Shown: positions 8,714-16,800, counted from the stretch's first letter. The stretch: 64,000 nt of DNA from JANNBN01 sp031385545 (GCA_031385545.1 JANNBN010000145.1:22265-86264); one strand, 5' to 3'. Notes: generated by a model from the sequence alone, not told the origin. A program made the numbers and translations.

Positions 8714-8810
8714 GCAACCAACGTCGCCAAAAGCAGGCGCATTCGAGCACTCTCAAACCCACGTTGGTTGCTACCGACCGAACGTTGGTTGCTGGAACCC
8801 GAACGTTGGA
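8714..8810. repeat. 21-bp tandem repeats and inverted copy between leuD and serA
   Basis: In the 280 bp gap between the convergent leuD and serA genes, the segment ACGTTGGTTGC begins at 8761 and again at 8782, with a partial third copy (ACGTTGG) at 8803, giving a 21 bp period. The reverse complement GCAACCAACGT occurs at 8714-8724, so hairpins with either copy are possible. No T-rich tail follows. It may act as a bidirectional terminator. No gene is seen in the gap. Confidence 0.5.
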
Positions 8811-8843
8811 GTGCAGCGGCTGCAATCTGGGCCGACCGCTCGC

Positions 8844-10415
8844 CTAGTTCTCGGAAATCAGGTGGACGCCGGTGATGCCGGGCGCGGCTTCCAGCGTGCG
8901 GACTGCTTCGGCCGGAAGTGCCTCATCGGTAGCGATGGCCATGAGGGCCGAACCACCGTTCTCGCCACGACCGAGCGCCATGTTGGCGATGTTGATGTGG
9001 AACGCCGCGAGGGTGGTGCCGACGACACCGATCATGCCCGGACGGTCGTCGTTGCGAATGACGCACAGATGCGCAGACGGTGGCACTTCGACGTCGTGTG
9101 CATCGATTTCGACCAGGCGCGGTTCTTTGCGCAGACCGGCGAGCGTGCCAGACACGGAGTGCCCGCAAGACGAACGCAACGTGAGCATGTTGCGGTAGTC
9201 ACGGGCGACTGTGGTCTGCGTCGTGCTGACGGTGCACCCAGCCGATTCGGCCAAGCCAGGAACATTGACGTAGGTGACTGGCTGGTCGGTGTGGGGCCCG
9301 AGCAGACCTTTGAGCACGGCAAGCTTGATGATGCGCGGGTCGTACTCGGCGATCTCGCCTTCGACGGCAACCTCGAGCGACGACGGCACGTTGCCACACA
9401 GACCCACGAGGACGCGGCCCATCCGCTCGGCGAGCGGGAGGAACGGACGCACCGTCTCGGACGCCTCGGACGCGCTCACGTTGACTGCGAACGGGACGAA
9501 CTCGCCTGCCATGGCCAGCAGCACCATGTCTGCAATGGTGTCGCCGGCTTTGTCCTGTGCCTCACGGGTGGAAGCACCAAGGTGGGGCGTGACAACGATG
9601 TGCGACAGCGTGAACAGCGGCGAGTCGGTGGTGGGCTCTTCGACGAACACGTCAAGACCGGCACCTGCGATCCGGCCGCTCTTCACCGCGTCGTACAGGT
9701 CCGATTCGTTGACGATGCCACCGCGCGCCGTGTTGATGATGCGCAGGTCCGACTTTGCGTGCCGCAGCATCTCGGCGTTGATCAAGCCGTTGGTTTCCTT
9801 CGTCTTTGGGAGATGCACCGAGAGGAAGTCGGACCGCTTCACGACCTCGACCAGGTCGAGCAGTTCGACCCCCATCGTGCGGGCACGGTCGGCAGAGACG
9901 AACGGATCGAACGCAATCACGTGCATGCCGAACGCCGCACAGCGAGTTGCGACAAGGGCACCGACGCGGCCAAGCCCGACGATGCCCACGGTCTTGCCGA
10001 ACAGCTCGACGCCCTCCCACTTGCTGCGCTCCCACTTGCCGTTCACCAGCGCAGCGTGAGCCTGCGGGATGTTGCGCGCGGAGGCGAGCAGCAGGCCCAT
10101 GGCCTGCTCCGCTGCCGAGATGACGTTGGACTGGGGTGCGTTGACGACCATCACACCGTTGGCCGTGGCATGTGTCACGTCGACATTGTCGAGCCCGATA
10201 CCGGCGCGGCCGACCACGACGAGTTCAGTGCCTGCATCGAGCAACTCGGCCGTGACCTTGGTCGCCGAGCGGATGATGAGCGCATGCGCACCAGGGATGA
10301 CCGTCAGCAGCTCTTCGGCGGACAAACCCTCCCGCACGTCAACCGTGTGGCCGGCCTTGCGAAGGCGATCGAGCCCTCCCTCGGCGATGGACTCGGTGAC
10401 CAGGATTCGTGCCAT
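8844..10415 (-). CDS. serA: D-3-phosphoglycerate dehydrogenase
   Basis: This is the first enzyme of serine synthesis, oxidising 3-phosphoglycerate to 3-phosphohydroxypyruvate with NAD. At 523 residues it is the long form with a Rossmann-type catalytic core (about 1-300; NAD loop VGLGRVGALVA, active-site segment TPHLGASTREAQ), an intervening ASB domain (about 320-440) and a C-terminal ACT domain (from about 450) that normally binds serine for feedback inhibition. The ATG at 10415 lacks a Shine-Dalgarno but has TAGCCT 6 bp upstream on the coding strand, suggesting a leaderless mRNA. serC lies 0.8 kb away on the other strand, but no serB gene was recognised in the window. Confidence 0.97.
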   Translation of the reverse strand: MARILVTESIAEGGLDRLRKAGHTVDVREGLSAEELLTVIPGAHALIIRSATKVTAELLDAGTELVVVGRAGIGLDNVDVTHATANGVMVVNAPQSNVISAAEQAMGLLLASARNIPQAHAALVNGKWERSKWEGVELFGKTVGIVGLGRVGALVATRCAAFGMHVIAFDPFVSADRARTMGVELLDLVEVVKRSDFLSVHLPKTKETNGLINAEMLRHAKSDLRIINTARGGIVNESDLYDAVKSGRIAGAGLDVFVEEPTTDSPLFTLSHIVVTPHLGASTREAQDKAGDTIADMVLLAMAGEFVPFAVNVSASEASETVRPFLPLAERMGRVLVGLCGNVPSSLEVAVEGEIAEYDPRIIKLAVLKGLLGPHTDQPVTYVNVPGLAESAGCTVSTTQTTVARDYRNMLTLRSSCGHSVSGTLAGLRKEPRLVEIDAHDVEVPPSAHLCVIRNDDRPGMIGVVGTTLAAFHINIANMALGRGENGGSALMAIATDEALPAEAVRTLEAAPGITGVHLISEN

Positions 10416-10421
10416 CGAGCA

Positions 10422-10427
10422 AGGCTA
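10422..10427 (-). promoter_or_regulatory. -10-like box TAGCCT for serA (leaderless)
   Basis: TAGCCT on the minus strand is separated from the serA ATG by 6 bp, the spacing expected if transcription starts at the A of the start codon. Confidence 0.5.
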
Positions 10428-10460
10428 GAGGCGACCTGGCAGACAGTTTGTCAAGGCTGG

Positions 10461-10500
10461 CGATCGCTGACCATCGCTGACCATCGCTGACCATCGCTGG
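10461..10500. repeat. Four 10-bp tandem repeats in the serA divergent region
   Basis: The decamer CCATCGCTGA is repeated head to tail four times (first copy CGATCGCTGA, last copy CCATCGCTGG). It lies 46 bp upstream of serA and 50 bp upstream of the divergent gene at 10550. The period is close to one DNA turn, so every copy presents the same face. It could be a protein-binding array or a slippage-prone repeat. Confidence 0.6.
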
Positions 10501-10537
10501 AGATCTCTTGACACCGCACCGGCCGGGCTGGCTGCGC

Positions 10538-10543
10538 TAGAAC
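10538..10543 (+). promoter_or_regulatory. -10-like box TAGAAC, leaderless spacing
   Basis: TAGAAC lies 6 bp before the ATG at 10550. A TTGACA hexamer occurs upstream at 10508-10513, but the spacing to this box is longer than usual, so pairing of the two is uncertain. Confidence 0.35.
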
Positions 10544-10549
10544 CGGCGC

Positions 10550-11173
10550 ATGCTGCTCACCCGTCCGGTGCTCGACTCGATCGTGGCCGGAGACGTTTCC
10601 ATCGTCTACCGCCGTTGGGCCAAGCCAACCGTGAAGAAGGGCAGTCGGCTGCGCACCGTCATCGGCGAACTGTCCATCGGAGATGTTGACGTCGTCGAGC
10701 CCGCTTCCATCCCCGACGCCGACGCCGTTGCTGCAGGCTACGAATCGGCAACAACGTTGCTTGACGACCTGTTCAGAGATCGGCCGACGAGCAGCCGGGG
10801 ACGGGTCGCTCGCAGCGACGGCGAGCGGTTCGTGTACCGGGTCGAGGTCGGCTATTCGGGAGAAGACACGCGGATTGCGCTCCGCACCGACGATGCACTG
10901 TCTGCGGACGAACTCGCGAAGATCTGCGCCCGCCTGCACGGATTCGATACCCGGTCGTCGTTCGGACCCTGGACCCGCGACACGCTGCGGATGATCAACG
11001 AATGGCCGGGGCGCCGTGCACCGGAACTGGCAGCGATGCAAGGCCGCGAAACGGTGCCGTTCAAGAACGATGTGCGCAAGCTGAAAGAACTCGGGCTCAC
11101 CGAGAGCCTCGCCGTCGGATACCGGCTATCTCCTCGGGGAATACGTGTCTGGGAGTCCGTCCACACCTCATAA
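10550..11173 (+). CDS. ASCH-like domain protein
   Basis: This is a 207-residue soluble protein without a known reaction. Residues 1-60 (SIVYRRWAKPTVKKGSRLRT, then IGELSIGDVDVVEPASI) resemble the beta-barrel ASCH/PUA-like domains thought to bind RNA or modified nucleotides. Residues 75-110 hold a second barrel-like strand region (ERFVYRVEVGYSGEDTRIAL). The C-terminal half resembles a small winged-helix region (PFKNDVRKLKELGLTESLAVGYRLSPRG). It is divergent from serA and ends 9 bp before serC. No catalytic motif is recognised. The domain name is a moderate-confidence call and the role is unknown. Confidence 0.6.
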   Translation: MLLTRPVLDSIVAGDVSIVYRRWAKPTVKKGSRLRTVIGELSIGDVDVVEPASIPDADAVAAGYESATTLLDDLFRDRPTSSRGRVARSDGERFVYRVEVGYSGEDTRIALRTDDALSADELAKICARLHGFDTRSSFGPWTRDTLRMINEWPGRRAPELAAMQGRETVPFKNDVRKLKELGLTESLAVGYRLSPRGIRVWESVHTS

Positions 11174-11176
11174 CCT
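11171..11176 (+). promoter_or_regulatory. -10-like box TAACCT for serC, built on a stop codon
   Basis: TAACCT starts with the TAA stop of the upstream gene and lies exactly 6 bp before the serC ATG, the leaderless arrangement. It is a second case of a stop codon forming the start of a -10 box. Confidence 0.45.
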
Positions 11177-11182
11177 CTCACG

Positions 11183-12313
11183 ATGCCAGTTCCTGCGATC
11201 ACCATCCCTGCCGACCTGCTGCCAGCCGACGGGCGGTTCGGTTGCGGGCCGTCGAAGATCCGTCCGCAGGCTCTTGCCGCTCTCAACGAAGTCAGCACCT
11301 CCTACATGGGCACCAGCCATCGGCAGAACACCGTGAAGCAGATGGTCGGCCGCATGCAGGACGGCCTGCGGCAGTTCTTCGCACTGCCAGCCGGTTACGA
11401 GGTCGTGCTCGGCAATGGCGGGTCGACCTGCTTCTGGGACGTGGCAACGTTCGGGCTCATCGAGCAAGCCTCGCAGCACACGGTGTTCGGTGAGTTCTCA
11501 TCCAAGTTCGCCGAGGCTGCTGCCGCTGCTCCGCACCTGCTGCGCTCTTCGGTCATCGAAGCGCCAGTCGGCACCAGCGCCGCGCCAGTTGCTGAAGAAG
11601 GTATTGACACTTACTGTCTCGTCCACAACGAGACTTCGACTGGCGTCGCCGTCACCGTCACCCGTCCGACCGGGACGACGGCCGAGGCGAATCAACTCGT
11701 AGCGGTCGACGCCACATCCGGGGCGGGCGGACTGGCGCTCGACCCCACCCAGGCCGACTGTTATTACTTCGCTCCGCAGAAGTGCTTCGCATCCGACGGC
11801 GGCTTGTGGATCGCTGTGCTGTCGCCGGCAGCCGTTGAGCGCGTCGAACGCATTCACGCCTCGAAGCGTTGGATCCCCGCATCGCTCGACCTGTGGACCG
11901 CCATGGACAACAGTCGCAAGCAGCAGACCTACAACACACCAGCTCTTGCAACGGTGTTCCTGATGGTCCAGCATCTCGAGTGGATGAACGGCCAAGGCGG
12001 GCTGGAATGGGCAGCCACACGCTGCGCCACCAGCGCGCAACACATGTACTCGTGGGCCGAAGGCTCGTCATTCGCCACGCCGTTCGTCGTCAACCCGGCG
12101 GACCGTTCCAATGTGGTCGCCACCATCGATCTTGATGGCGTCGACGCAAACACGGTCAGCGGCGTTCTCCGCGCGAACGGCATCGTCGATACCGACAGCT
12201 ATCGCAAACTCGGACGCAACCAGTTGCGCATGGCGATGTTCCCAGCGGTCGAGCCGTCCGACGTGCAACAGCTCACCGCCTGCATCGACCACGTCGTCGG
12301 CGCGCTGGCATAA
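11183..12313 (+). CDS. serC: Phosphoserine aminotransferase (actinobacterial type)
   Basis: This is a PLP-dependent enzyme converting 3-phosphohydroxypyruvate and glutamate to phosphoserine and 2-oxoglutarate, the second step of serine synthesis after SerA. The 376-residue product belongs to the short actinobacterial branch. Its start (FGCGPSKIRPQALAAL) and the cofactor region (LGNGGSTCFWDVATFGLIE) are typical. The PLP lysine is K200 in FAPQKCFASDGG. The ATG has no Shine-Dalgarno. The neighbouring downstream gene on the same strand starts about 110 bp later and is unrelated to serine metabolism. Confidence 0.96.
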   Translation: MPVPAITIPADLLPADGRFGCGPSKIRPQALAALNEVSTSYMGTSHRQNTVKQMVGRMQDGLRQFFALPAGYEVVLGNGGSTCFWDVATFGLIEQASQHTVFGEFSSKFAEAAAAAPHLLRSSVIEAPVGTSAAPVAEEGIDTYCLVHNETSTGVAVTVTRPTGTTAEANQLVAVDATSGAGGLALDPTQADCYYFAPQKCFASDGGLWIAVLSPAAVERVERIHASKRWIPASLDLWTAMDNSRKQQTYNTPALATVFLMVQHLEWMNGQGGLEWAATRCATSAQHMYSWAEGSSFATPFVVNPADRSNVVATIDLDGVDANTVSGVLRANGIVDTDSYRKLGRNQLRMAMFPAVEPSDVQQLTACIDHVVGALA

Positions 12314-12422
12314 CGCGAGCTGCTTGCCGCCGAGGTGGCGGACCGGCACAGCCGGGACAGAAACAGCCGGGACGGCGTGGCCCGCCCTCAAGAGCTGGCC
12401 GAATCGTGTCGATGGAGCCGAC

Positions 12423-13706
12423 GTGACCTTTCGCGTCTGGTGCCAACACGCCTGGCTGGGCGGCCCGTCTGCAAGTGACGGCGTCCTGCTGGAAATCGAG
12501 AACGAGCGCTTCAGCCGCGTCGAAACGGGGTTCCCCACCGCTCCCCCGGGAATCCCTGCGCTGCCAGGGCTCACCCTGCCCGGCATGGTCAACCCCCACC
12601 ACCGCACCCTCGAACGTGCCGCTCGGGGGCAAGTGGATCACGCGGTTGCATCGGCCGTCGCAAGCCTGCAGAACGGAGTGTCCCCCGAAGACCTCTGCGA
12701 GCTCGCCACCGCCGTGTACGCGGAGCTCAGCCTGGCTGGGATCACCACCATCGGAGAGGTTGTCACGCTGCACCGGGAACGCGACGGCGCAGTGTTCGCC
12801 AACCCGAACATCGTCACCGATGCGCTCGTGCACGCCGCCAAGACGGCCGGGGTACGGCTGGCTGTCATCGACATCTGCACGCTCAGTGGGCCGGCCCGAA
12901 CCCGGCACGCGTCCGTGCACGAATGGATGCAACGGGTCGACCCGTGGACGGAACGCCTCGGTCGCTCCACCACCGTCCGCGTGATTGGCGGCTTGGGCGA
13001 CCAGACGGGGATGGGCACGCGCGGTCTTGCCGACGTCGCTATCTGGTCCGGGCAGTGCGGCCTCCCGGTACATGCGCTCCTCGACACGCCACCCGTGGAC
13101 GGCTCTTCACCTCTCGACGGGTTGATCCAGGCAAGTGTCACGACCAATCGCGGCGGGTTTGCCGCCATCGGAACACGCGGCGTCACCGCCGATGAGCTGG
13201 TCACCGTTGCCCAGCACCGCGGCAGCCTGATCGCCGTGGCTGGATCGCACATGGCCGCGTTCCCCATCGGTGCATTTCGGACGGCGGGAGGGCGGTTGGC
13301 TGTAGGACAAAGTTCCGTTATTCCGGTCGACTCGTTCGGCGCGATGCGATCACTCGAACGGATCGCCATCGACGACCCAGCGTGTCATCAGCTGCGCGCC
13401 AGCGAGCTGATGCGAACAGTCACCGCAGACGCCGCAATCACGCTCGGTTGGCGCGACAGCGGACTGATCGCCAGTGGGCAGCTCGCCGACATCGTCACGG
13501 TCGACACCACTCGAATCGGGTGCAAGCCGGATGAAGATGCACTGGACCGAGTGCTGCGACACGCCCGCAGTGCCGACATCACCCACGTGGCGGTTGGTGG
13601 CCAGTTGCTGGTGAACAACGGTCGTCACCGACTGGGAAACATCGACGCCCTCATGGAACGGGCACTCGGACGGGTCGAACGGTTCTCCGCAGGGGTCTTC
13701 CGATAG
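12423..13706 (+). CDS. HutF-like amidohydrolase fold protein lacking the metal site
   Basis: This 427-residue protein aligns with formimidoylglutamate deiminase (HutF), an amidohydrolase of histidine breakdown. Shared segments include PGLTLPGMVN, SPEDLCELATAVYAELSLAG (family 'LTPEDLEAIAAQLYVEMLEAG') and PVDSFGAMRSLE. The metal-binding residues, however, are lost. The HxH pair of 'NLHSHAFQRA' reads N-P-H59-H60-R61; the 'HIHIAEQ' site reads H217-A-L-L; the 'HATHL' site reads AAIGTRG; and the 'GSDSH' aspartate is S297. It is therefore probably not a working deiminase. The frame is open further upstream, but the GTG at 12423 gives the family start. No other hut gene is nearby. Confidence 0.65.
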   Translation: MTFRVWCQHAWLGGPSASDGVLLEIENERFSRVETGFPTAPPGIPALPGLTLPGMVNPHHRTLERAARGQVDHAVASAVASLQNGVSPEDLCELATAVYAELSLAGITTIGEVVTLHRERDGAVFANPNIVTDALVHAAKTAGVRLAVIDICTLSGPARTRHASVHEWMQRVDPWTERLGRSTTVRVIGGLGDQTGMGTRGLADVAIWSGQCGLPVHALLDTPPVDGSSPLDGLIQASVTTNRGGFAAIGTRGVTADELVTVAQHRGSLIAVAGSHMAAFPIGAFRTAGGRLAVGQSSVIPVDSFGAMRSLERIAIDDPACHQLRASELMRTVTADAAITLGWRDSGLIASGQLADIVTVDTTRIGCKPDEDALDRVLRHARSADITHVAVGGQLLVNNGRHRLGNIDALMERALGRVERFSAGVFR

Positions 13707-13709
13707 GGT
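13704..13709 (+). promoter_or_regulatory. -10-like box TAGGGT, built on a stop codon
   Basis: TAGGGT starts with the TAG stop of the HutF-like gene and lies exactly 6 bp before the ATG at 13716. This is the third stop-codon/-10 overlap in the window. Confidence 0.45.
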
Positions 13710-13715
13710 CCTCGG

Positions 13716-14534
13716 ATGGTCGCAGCCGAACCAGAGGTCACCGTTCTCTCGTGGAACCTCTGGTGGCGATTCGGCGACTACCGAACCCGTCAGGAACCCA
13801 TCGCAACCGTCCTCGCAGAGGCCAGGGCCGACATTGTCTGCCTGCAGGAAGTGTGGGCGAAACAGGATCAGCAGGATCAAGCTGCATGGCTCGGTGAACG
13901 CCTCGGCCTGCACGTCGCCCGCCACGACACTGCTCAACGAGATGGGCTGTCGTTCGCGAACGCGGTCCTGAGCAAGTGGCCCATTGTGCGTTCCGAGAGC
14001 TTTGCGCTCCCCGGCAGCGACGCCCGCCCGTCACATCGACAGGTGATCCACGCCGTGATCGACTCGCCACGCGGCACGATCCACGTGTTCTCCACCCATC
14101 TCGATCAACGGTTCGACAATTCCGAACTCCGGCAGAAGCAACTGCGGATGATATGTGAACTGATGACCAGGGTCGACCGGAACGACGAGACCGACTTCCC
14201 GATGATCCTCGCCGGGGACCTCAACGCTGTTCCCGACAGCGACGAAATACGAGCCCTGACCGGGAGACGGCCACCATTCACCCCCGGCATCGTGCTGACG
14301 GACGCGTGGGAGGTGGCCGGCACACCGTCAGGCGATCCGGGATGGACCTGGCGTGGCGACAACCCGGTGCTCACCGAGGCACAGTGGCCGAACCGGCGGC
14401 TGGACTACATCCTCACGTCGTGGCCGCGTCGCTCCGGTCAGGGCACCCCGGTCGGCGCACGGCTGATCGGAACCGAACCTGTCGACGGTGTGATGCCGTC
14501 GGATCACGCGGGCGTGTGGGCGGCCCTGCGCTGA
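13716..14534 (+). CDS. Endonuclease/exonuclease/phosphatase (EEP) family protein
   Basis: This is a metal-dependent phosphodiesterase of the EEP (DNase I-like) fold; members cut nucleic acids, phospholipids or inositol phosphates. At 272 residues the expected catalytic stations are all present: LSWNLWW near residue 10, the glutamate of VCLQEVW (about 47), FSTHLD (about 129), the GDLNAVPDS loop (about 168), RRLDYIL (about 228) and the terminal SDHAGVWA (about 263). There is no signal peptide, so it is cytoplasmic. The substrate cannot be told from sequence or neighbours. The gene starts 9 bp after the HutF-like gene. Confidence 0.88.
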   Translation: MVAAEPEVTVLSWNLWWRFGDYRTRQEPIATVLAEARADIVCLQEVWAKQDQQDQAAWLGERLGLHVARHDTAQRDGLSFANAVLSKWPIVRSESFALPGSDARPSHRQVIHAVIDSPRGTIHVFSTHLDQRFDNSELRQKQLRMICELMTRVDRNDETDFPMILAGDLNAVPDSDEIRALTGRRPPFTPGIVLTDAWEVAGTPSGDPGWTWRGDNPVLTEAQWPNRRLDYILTSWPRRSGQGTPVGARLIGTEPVDGVMPSDHAGVWAALR

Positions 14535-14547
14535 CCAACTGCGTCGA

Positions 14548-15168
14548 TCACCCGCGATTCCATCCGTTGCGGTGCACCATCTCTTCAAGGGGTTTGCGCG
14601 CCCTCACCCGGGGGGACCCGCTCGGCCGATCCAGCGCGCCGGGTTCGGGATTGCCGATCGCCACCGCTCCCAATGGCCGGATTCCCTCCGGTACTCCGAG
14701 GTCAGCCAGCAGGCGTTGCTCGTTGCGGAAGACACCGAAGTACAGTGCACCAAGCCCCGAGGCAGTGCAGGCCAGCAGCAAGTTCTGGACGGCCATAGCC
14801 GTGTCGCTCCACCAGAAGGGCACAGGCCACTTCTCGACGCCTTCCCCCAGCCCGGTGCGGGCCTTGTCCGGTTGCGCGTACCGGTCGACGTACGCAGCGC
14901 TGTCCGCCAACGGAAGGACGAGGGTCGGTGCGTTGAGCAAGCCAGGGTAGGGAAACGCGGACCGTTCCGTCTCTGGAAGTGTGACGTCCCAGAAGCGGCA
15001 CGTCTGGCTCGGCCCGGTCAGTACCAGGAAGTGAAATCCTTGCGTATACCCGGCAGACGGGACTCGTCGGGCGAGATCGAGCAGGAGATCCAACTGCCCA
15101 TCGGCAAGGGGCTCGGTGGTGAACGACCTGCACATTCTCCGGGCTTTGATTGCTTGCTCAAGATGCAT
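14548..15168 (-). CDS. Nitroreductase-family flavoprotein
   Basis: This is a 206-residue FMN-dependent oxidoreductase of the nitroreductase family. The N-terminal FMN-phosphate site reads IKARRMCRSFTTEPLADGQL, close to the usual 'RRSVRRF' motif. A conserved middle segment AMAVQNLLLACTASGLGALYFG and C-terminal GAVAIGNPEPG complete the fold. The frame is open upstream, but the ATG at 15168 (MHLEQAIKARR) gives the normal start. It is convergent with the EEP gene and divergent from the carrier-protein cluster across a 195 bp gap, so shared regulation with that cluster is possible but unproven. Natural substrates of this subgroup are usually unknown. Confidence 0.85.
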   Translation of the reverse strand: MHLEQAIKARRMCRSFTTEPLADGQLDLLLDLARRVPSAGYTQGFHFLVLTGPSQTCRFWDVTLPETERSAFPYPGLLNAPTLVLPLADSAAYVDRYAQPDKARTGLGEGVEKWPVPFWWSDTAMAVQNLLLACTASGLGALYFGVFRNEQRLLADLGVPEGIRPLGAVAIGNPEPGALDRPSGSPRVRARKPLEEMVHRNGWNRG

Positions 15169-15363
15169 AGGTCCTGCAACGTACCGCCGCCAGTCGCGGG
15201 ATTCGCCAAATGGGTCCCACAGACGGTCACGCAGAGTGCAAACGCTCAAGTGAACAACAGAATCGGTCGAATACTTCACCACGCGAACTTCTTTCTCACG
15301 GCCGACCGAACCCGTCGGCGGTACGATCGACGATCTGCTTCGAGAGGCTGCGGGCGACGCCAA

Positions 15364-15609
15364 ATGACTACAACCAACACCACCATCCGCGACCTTGTCG
15401 CCGAACACGGGAACCTCGGCACCGACGTGTCACGACTGGCCGATACCGACGACCTGTACGCGCACGGATTGTCTTCGCTGGCCACGGTGCAGCTGATGCT
15501 GGCCATCGAGGACTCCTTCGAGATCGAGCTCCCGGAACGGCTGCTCGTTCGTTCCACCTTCGAATCGGTCGCAGCCATAGCCGACGCCGTTGCTCTGCTC
15601 CAGACCTGA
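15364..15609 (+). CDS. Stand-alone acyl/aminoacyl carrier protein
   Basis: This is an 81-residue carrier protein that presents intermediates on a 4'-phosphopantetheine arm. The attachment serine is S38 in DDLYAHGLSSLATVQLML, where the usual D-S-L is S-S-L. The acidic helix III region FEIELPERLLVRSTFESVAA follows. It is not the fatty-acid ACP type by context: it opens a same-strand cluster with an acyl-CoA-dehydrogenase-like gene (3 bp later) and an amino acid:[carrier protein] ligase. The ligase is therefore its probable charging enzyme, with the 4'-phosphopantetheinyl transferase encoded elsewhere. The ATG at 15364 was chosen because it gives the normal N-terminus. Confidence 0.93.
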   Translation: MTTTNTTIRDLVAEHGNLGTDVSRLADTDDLYAHGLSSLATVQLMLAIEDSFEIELPERLLVRSTFESVAAIADAVALLQT

Positions 15610-15612
15610 CCC

Positions 15613-16800
15613 ATGCCCCAGCACGCCCCAGCGACCGACTCGGCGCATGCCAAAGCGGTTTCGACGGTTCGGGCGATCGCCGCGCAGCACGCCGACGCTG
15701 TCGACCTCGAAGCCCGGCTGCCGCACGAGACCATCGACGCGCTCCGCGACAGCCGTCTTCTCGGCGCGCTGATCCCGCAGTCCCTCGGCGGTCTGGGCCT
15801 CAGCCTCACAGAGACATGCAGGGTGGTCGAAGAACTTGCCCGATCATGCGCATCGGCTTCGATGGTCTTTGCGATGCACCAGATTCAGGTGGCCTGCCTG
15901 CTGTGGCATCAGCGCACCCCCGAAATGGAGGCTCTGCTGCGACGCACCGCCGACGAACAACTGTTGCTCGCCTCGGCGACGACCGAGAAGGTCGTCAGCG
16001 GAGCGGTGCGGACCAGCGCATGCGCGATCGAGCCGGCCGGTGCGAGCTTCTCCCTGCAAAAGGAGGCATCCATCATCAGCTACGCACGGCTGGCCGACGC
16101 CATCCTCATCACCGCCAGACGCGGCCCCGAGGCTCCACCCACGGATCAGGTTCTTGCCTGCATCACCGCCGACCGCTACCGACTCGACCGACGTCAGGTG
16201 TGGGACACCATCGGCTTCCGTGGCACCGAGTCAGGTGGTTTCCTTGTTCAGGCCGACGGTCCCAACGGTGCCATCTTCCCCGACCCGTTCGCCGACATCT
16301 CCCGCCGCACGATGCTGCCCGTCTCGCATGTGCTGTGGGGTCACCTCTGGGTCGGCCTCGCCGCCGAAGCCGTCAGCCGGGCTCGTGCGCTCCTGCGGAA
16401 ACAGGCGCGGTCGGCGCCGGGCAGCGTGCCGGCAGCAGCACCCGCGGTCGTCGACCTCGTGAACCGGCTGCAAGAGCTGCGGTCGCTCGTGTACCACGCG
16501 GCATCTGACTACCAGTCGGCGATCGAATCCTGGCAGGCGGACCCCGCCGCTGCGGGCCTGGTGGTTGACAGCCTTCCGTTCTCCATCCGGATGAACGGGC
16601 TGAAGCTCGCTGGGTCAAAGGCGGTCGTCGAGATCGTCACCGACGCCATCGAGGCCTGCGGTATGCCCGCGTATCAGGCATCCGGCCCGTACTCGTTGGG
16701 TCGCCTGTTGCGCGACGCGCACGGTGCCAGAGTCATGATCAACAACCACCGCCTCACCGGAGCAAACGCTGCGTGGCTCCTCGTCTCCAAGGATGACTGA
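15613..16800 (+). CDS. Acyl-CoA dehydrogenase-like flavoprotein of the carrier-protein cluster
   Basis: This is a 395-residue member of the FAD acyl-CoA dehydrogenase family. The N-terminal helical domain is clear (LIPQSLGGLGLSLTETCRVV, then EELARSCASASMVFAMH). The C-terminal part ends CGMPAYQASGPYSLGRLLRD, AHGARVMINNHRLTGAN. Where medium-chain enzymes have the catalytic glutamate in an 'EGT' loop, this protein reads INNHRLTG, so the usual base is missing or elsewhere. Precedent exists for such proteins oxidising an amino acid tethered to a carrier protein (prolyl-carrier-protein dehydrogenases of pyrrole biosynthesis). Given its place between the carrier protein and the amino acid ligase, I infer it acts on the aminoacyl-S-carrier. 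It overlaps the ligase gene by 8 bp. Confidence 0.85.
   Translation: MPQHAPATDSAHAKAVSTVRAIAAQHADAVDLEARLPHETIDALRDSRLLGALIPQSLGGLGLSLTETCRVVEELARSCASASMVFAMHQIQVACLLWHQRTPEMEALLRRTADEQLLLASATTEKVVSGAVRTSACAIEPAGASFSLQKEASIISYARLADAILITARRGPEAPPTDQVLACITADRYRLDRRQVWDTIGFRGTESGGFLVQADGPNGAIFPDPFADISRRTMLPVSHVLWGHLWVGLAAEAVSRARALLRKQARSAPGSVPAAAPAVVDLVNRLQELRSLVYHAASDYQSAIESWQADPAAAGLVVDSLPFSIRMNGLKLAGSKAVVEIVTDAIEACGMPAYQASGPYSLGRLLRDAHGARVMINNHRLTGANAAWLLVSKDD

Noticed and set aside
8346..10490. Plus-strand open frame of 714 codons opposite serA
   Set aside because: The opposite strand encodes a complete SerA with every expected domain; the antisense product has no recognisable family.
10461..10500. 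Possible plasmid-type iteron origin
   Set aside because: Only four 10 bp units, no replication initiator gene and no AT-rich region; a promoter-region repeat is more likely.
14548..15168. Nitroreductase as a member of the carrier-protein pathway
   Set aside because: It is on the opposite strand with a 195 bp gap and belongs to a common stand-alone family, so it was not counted in the cluster.
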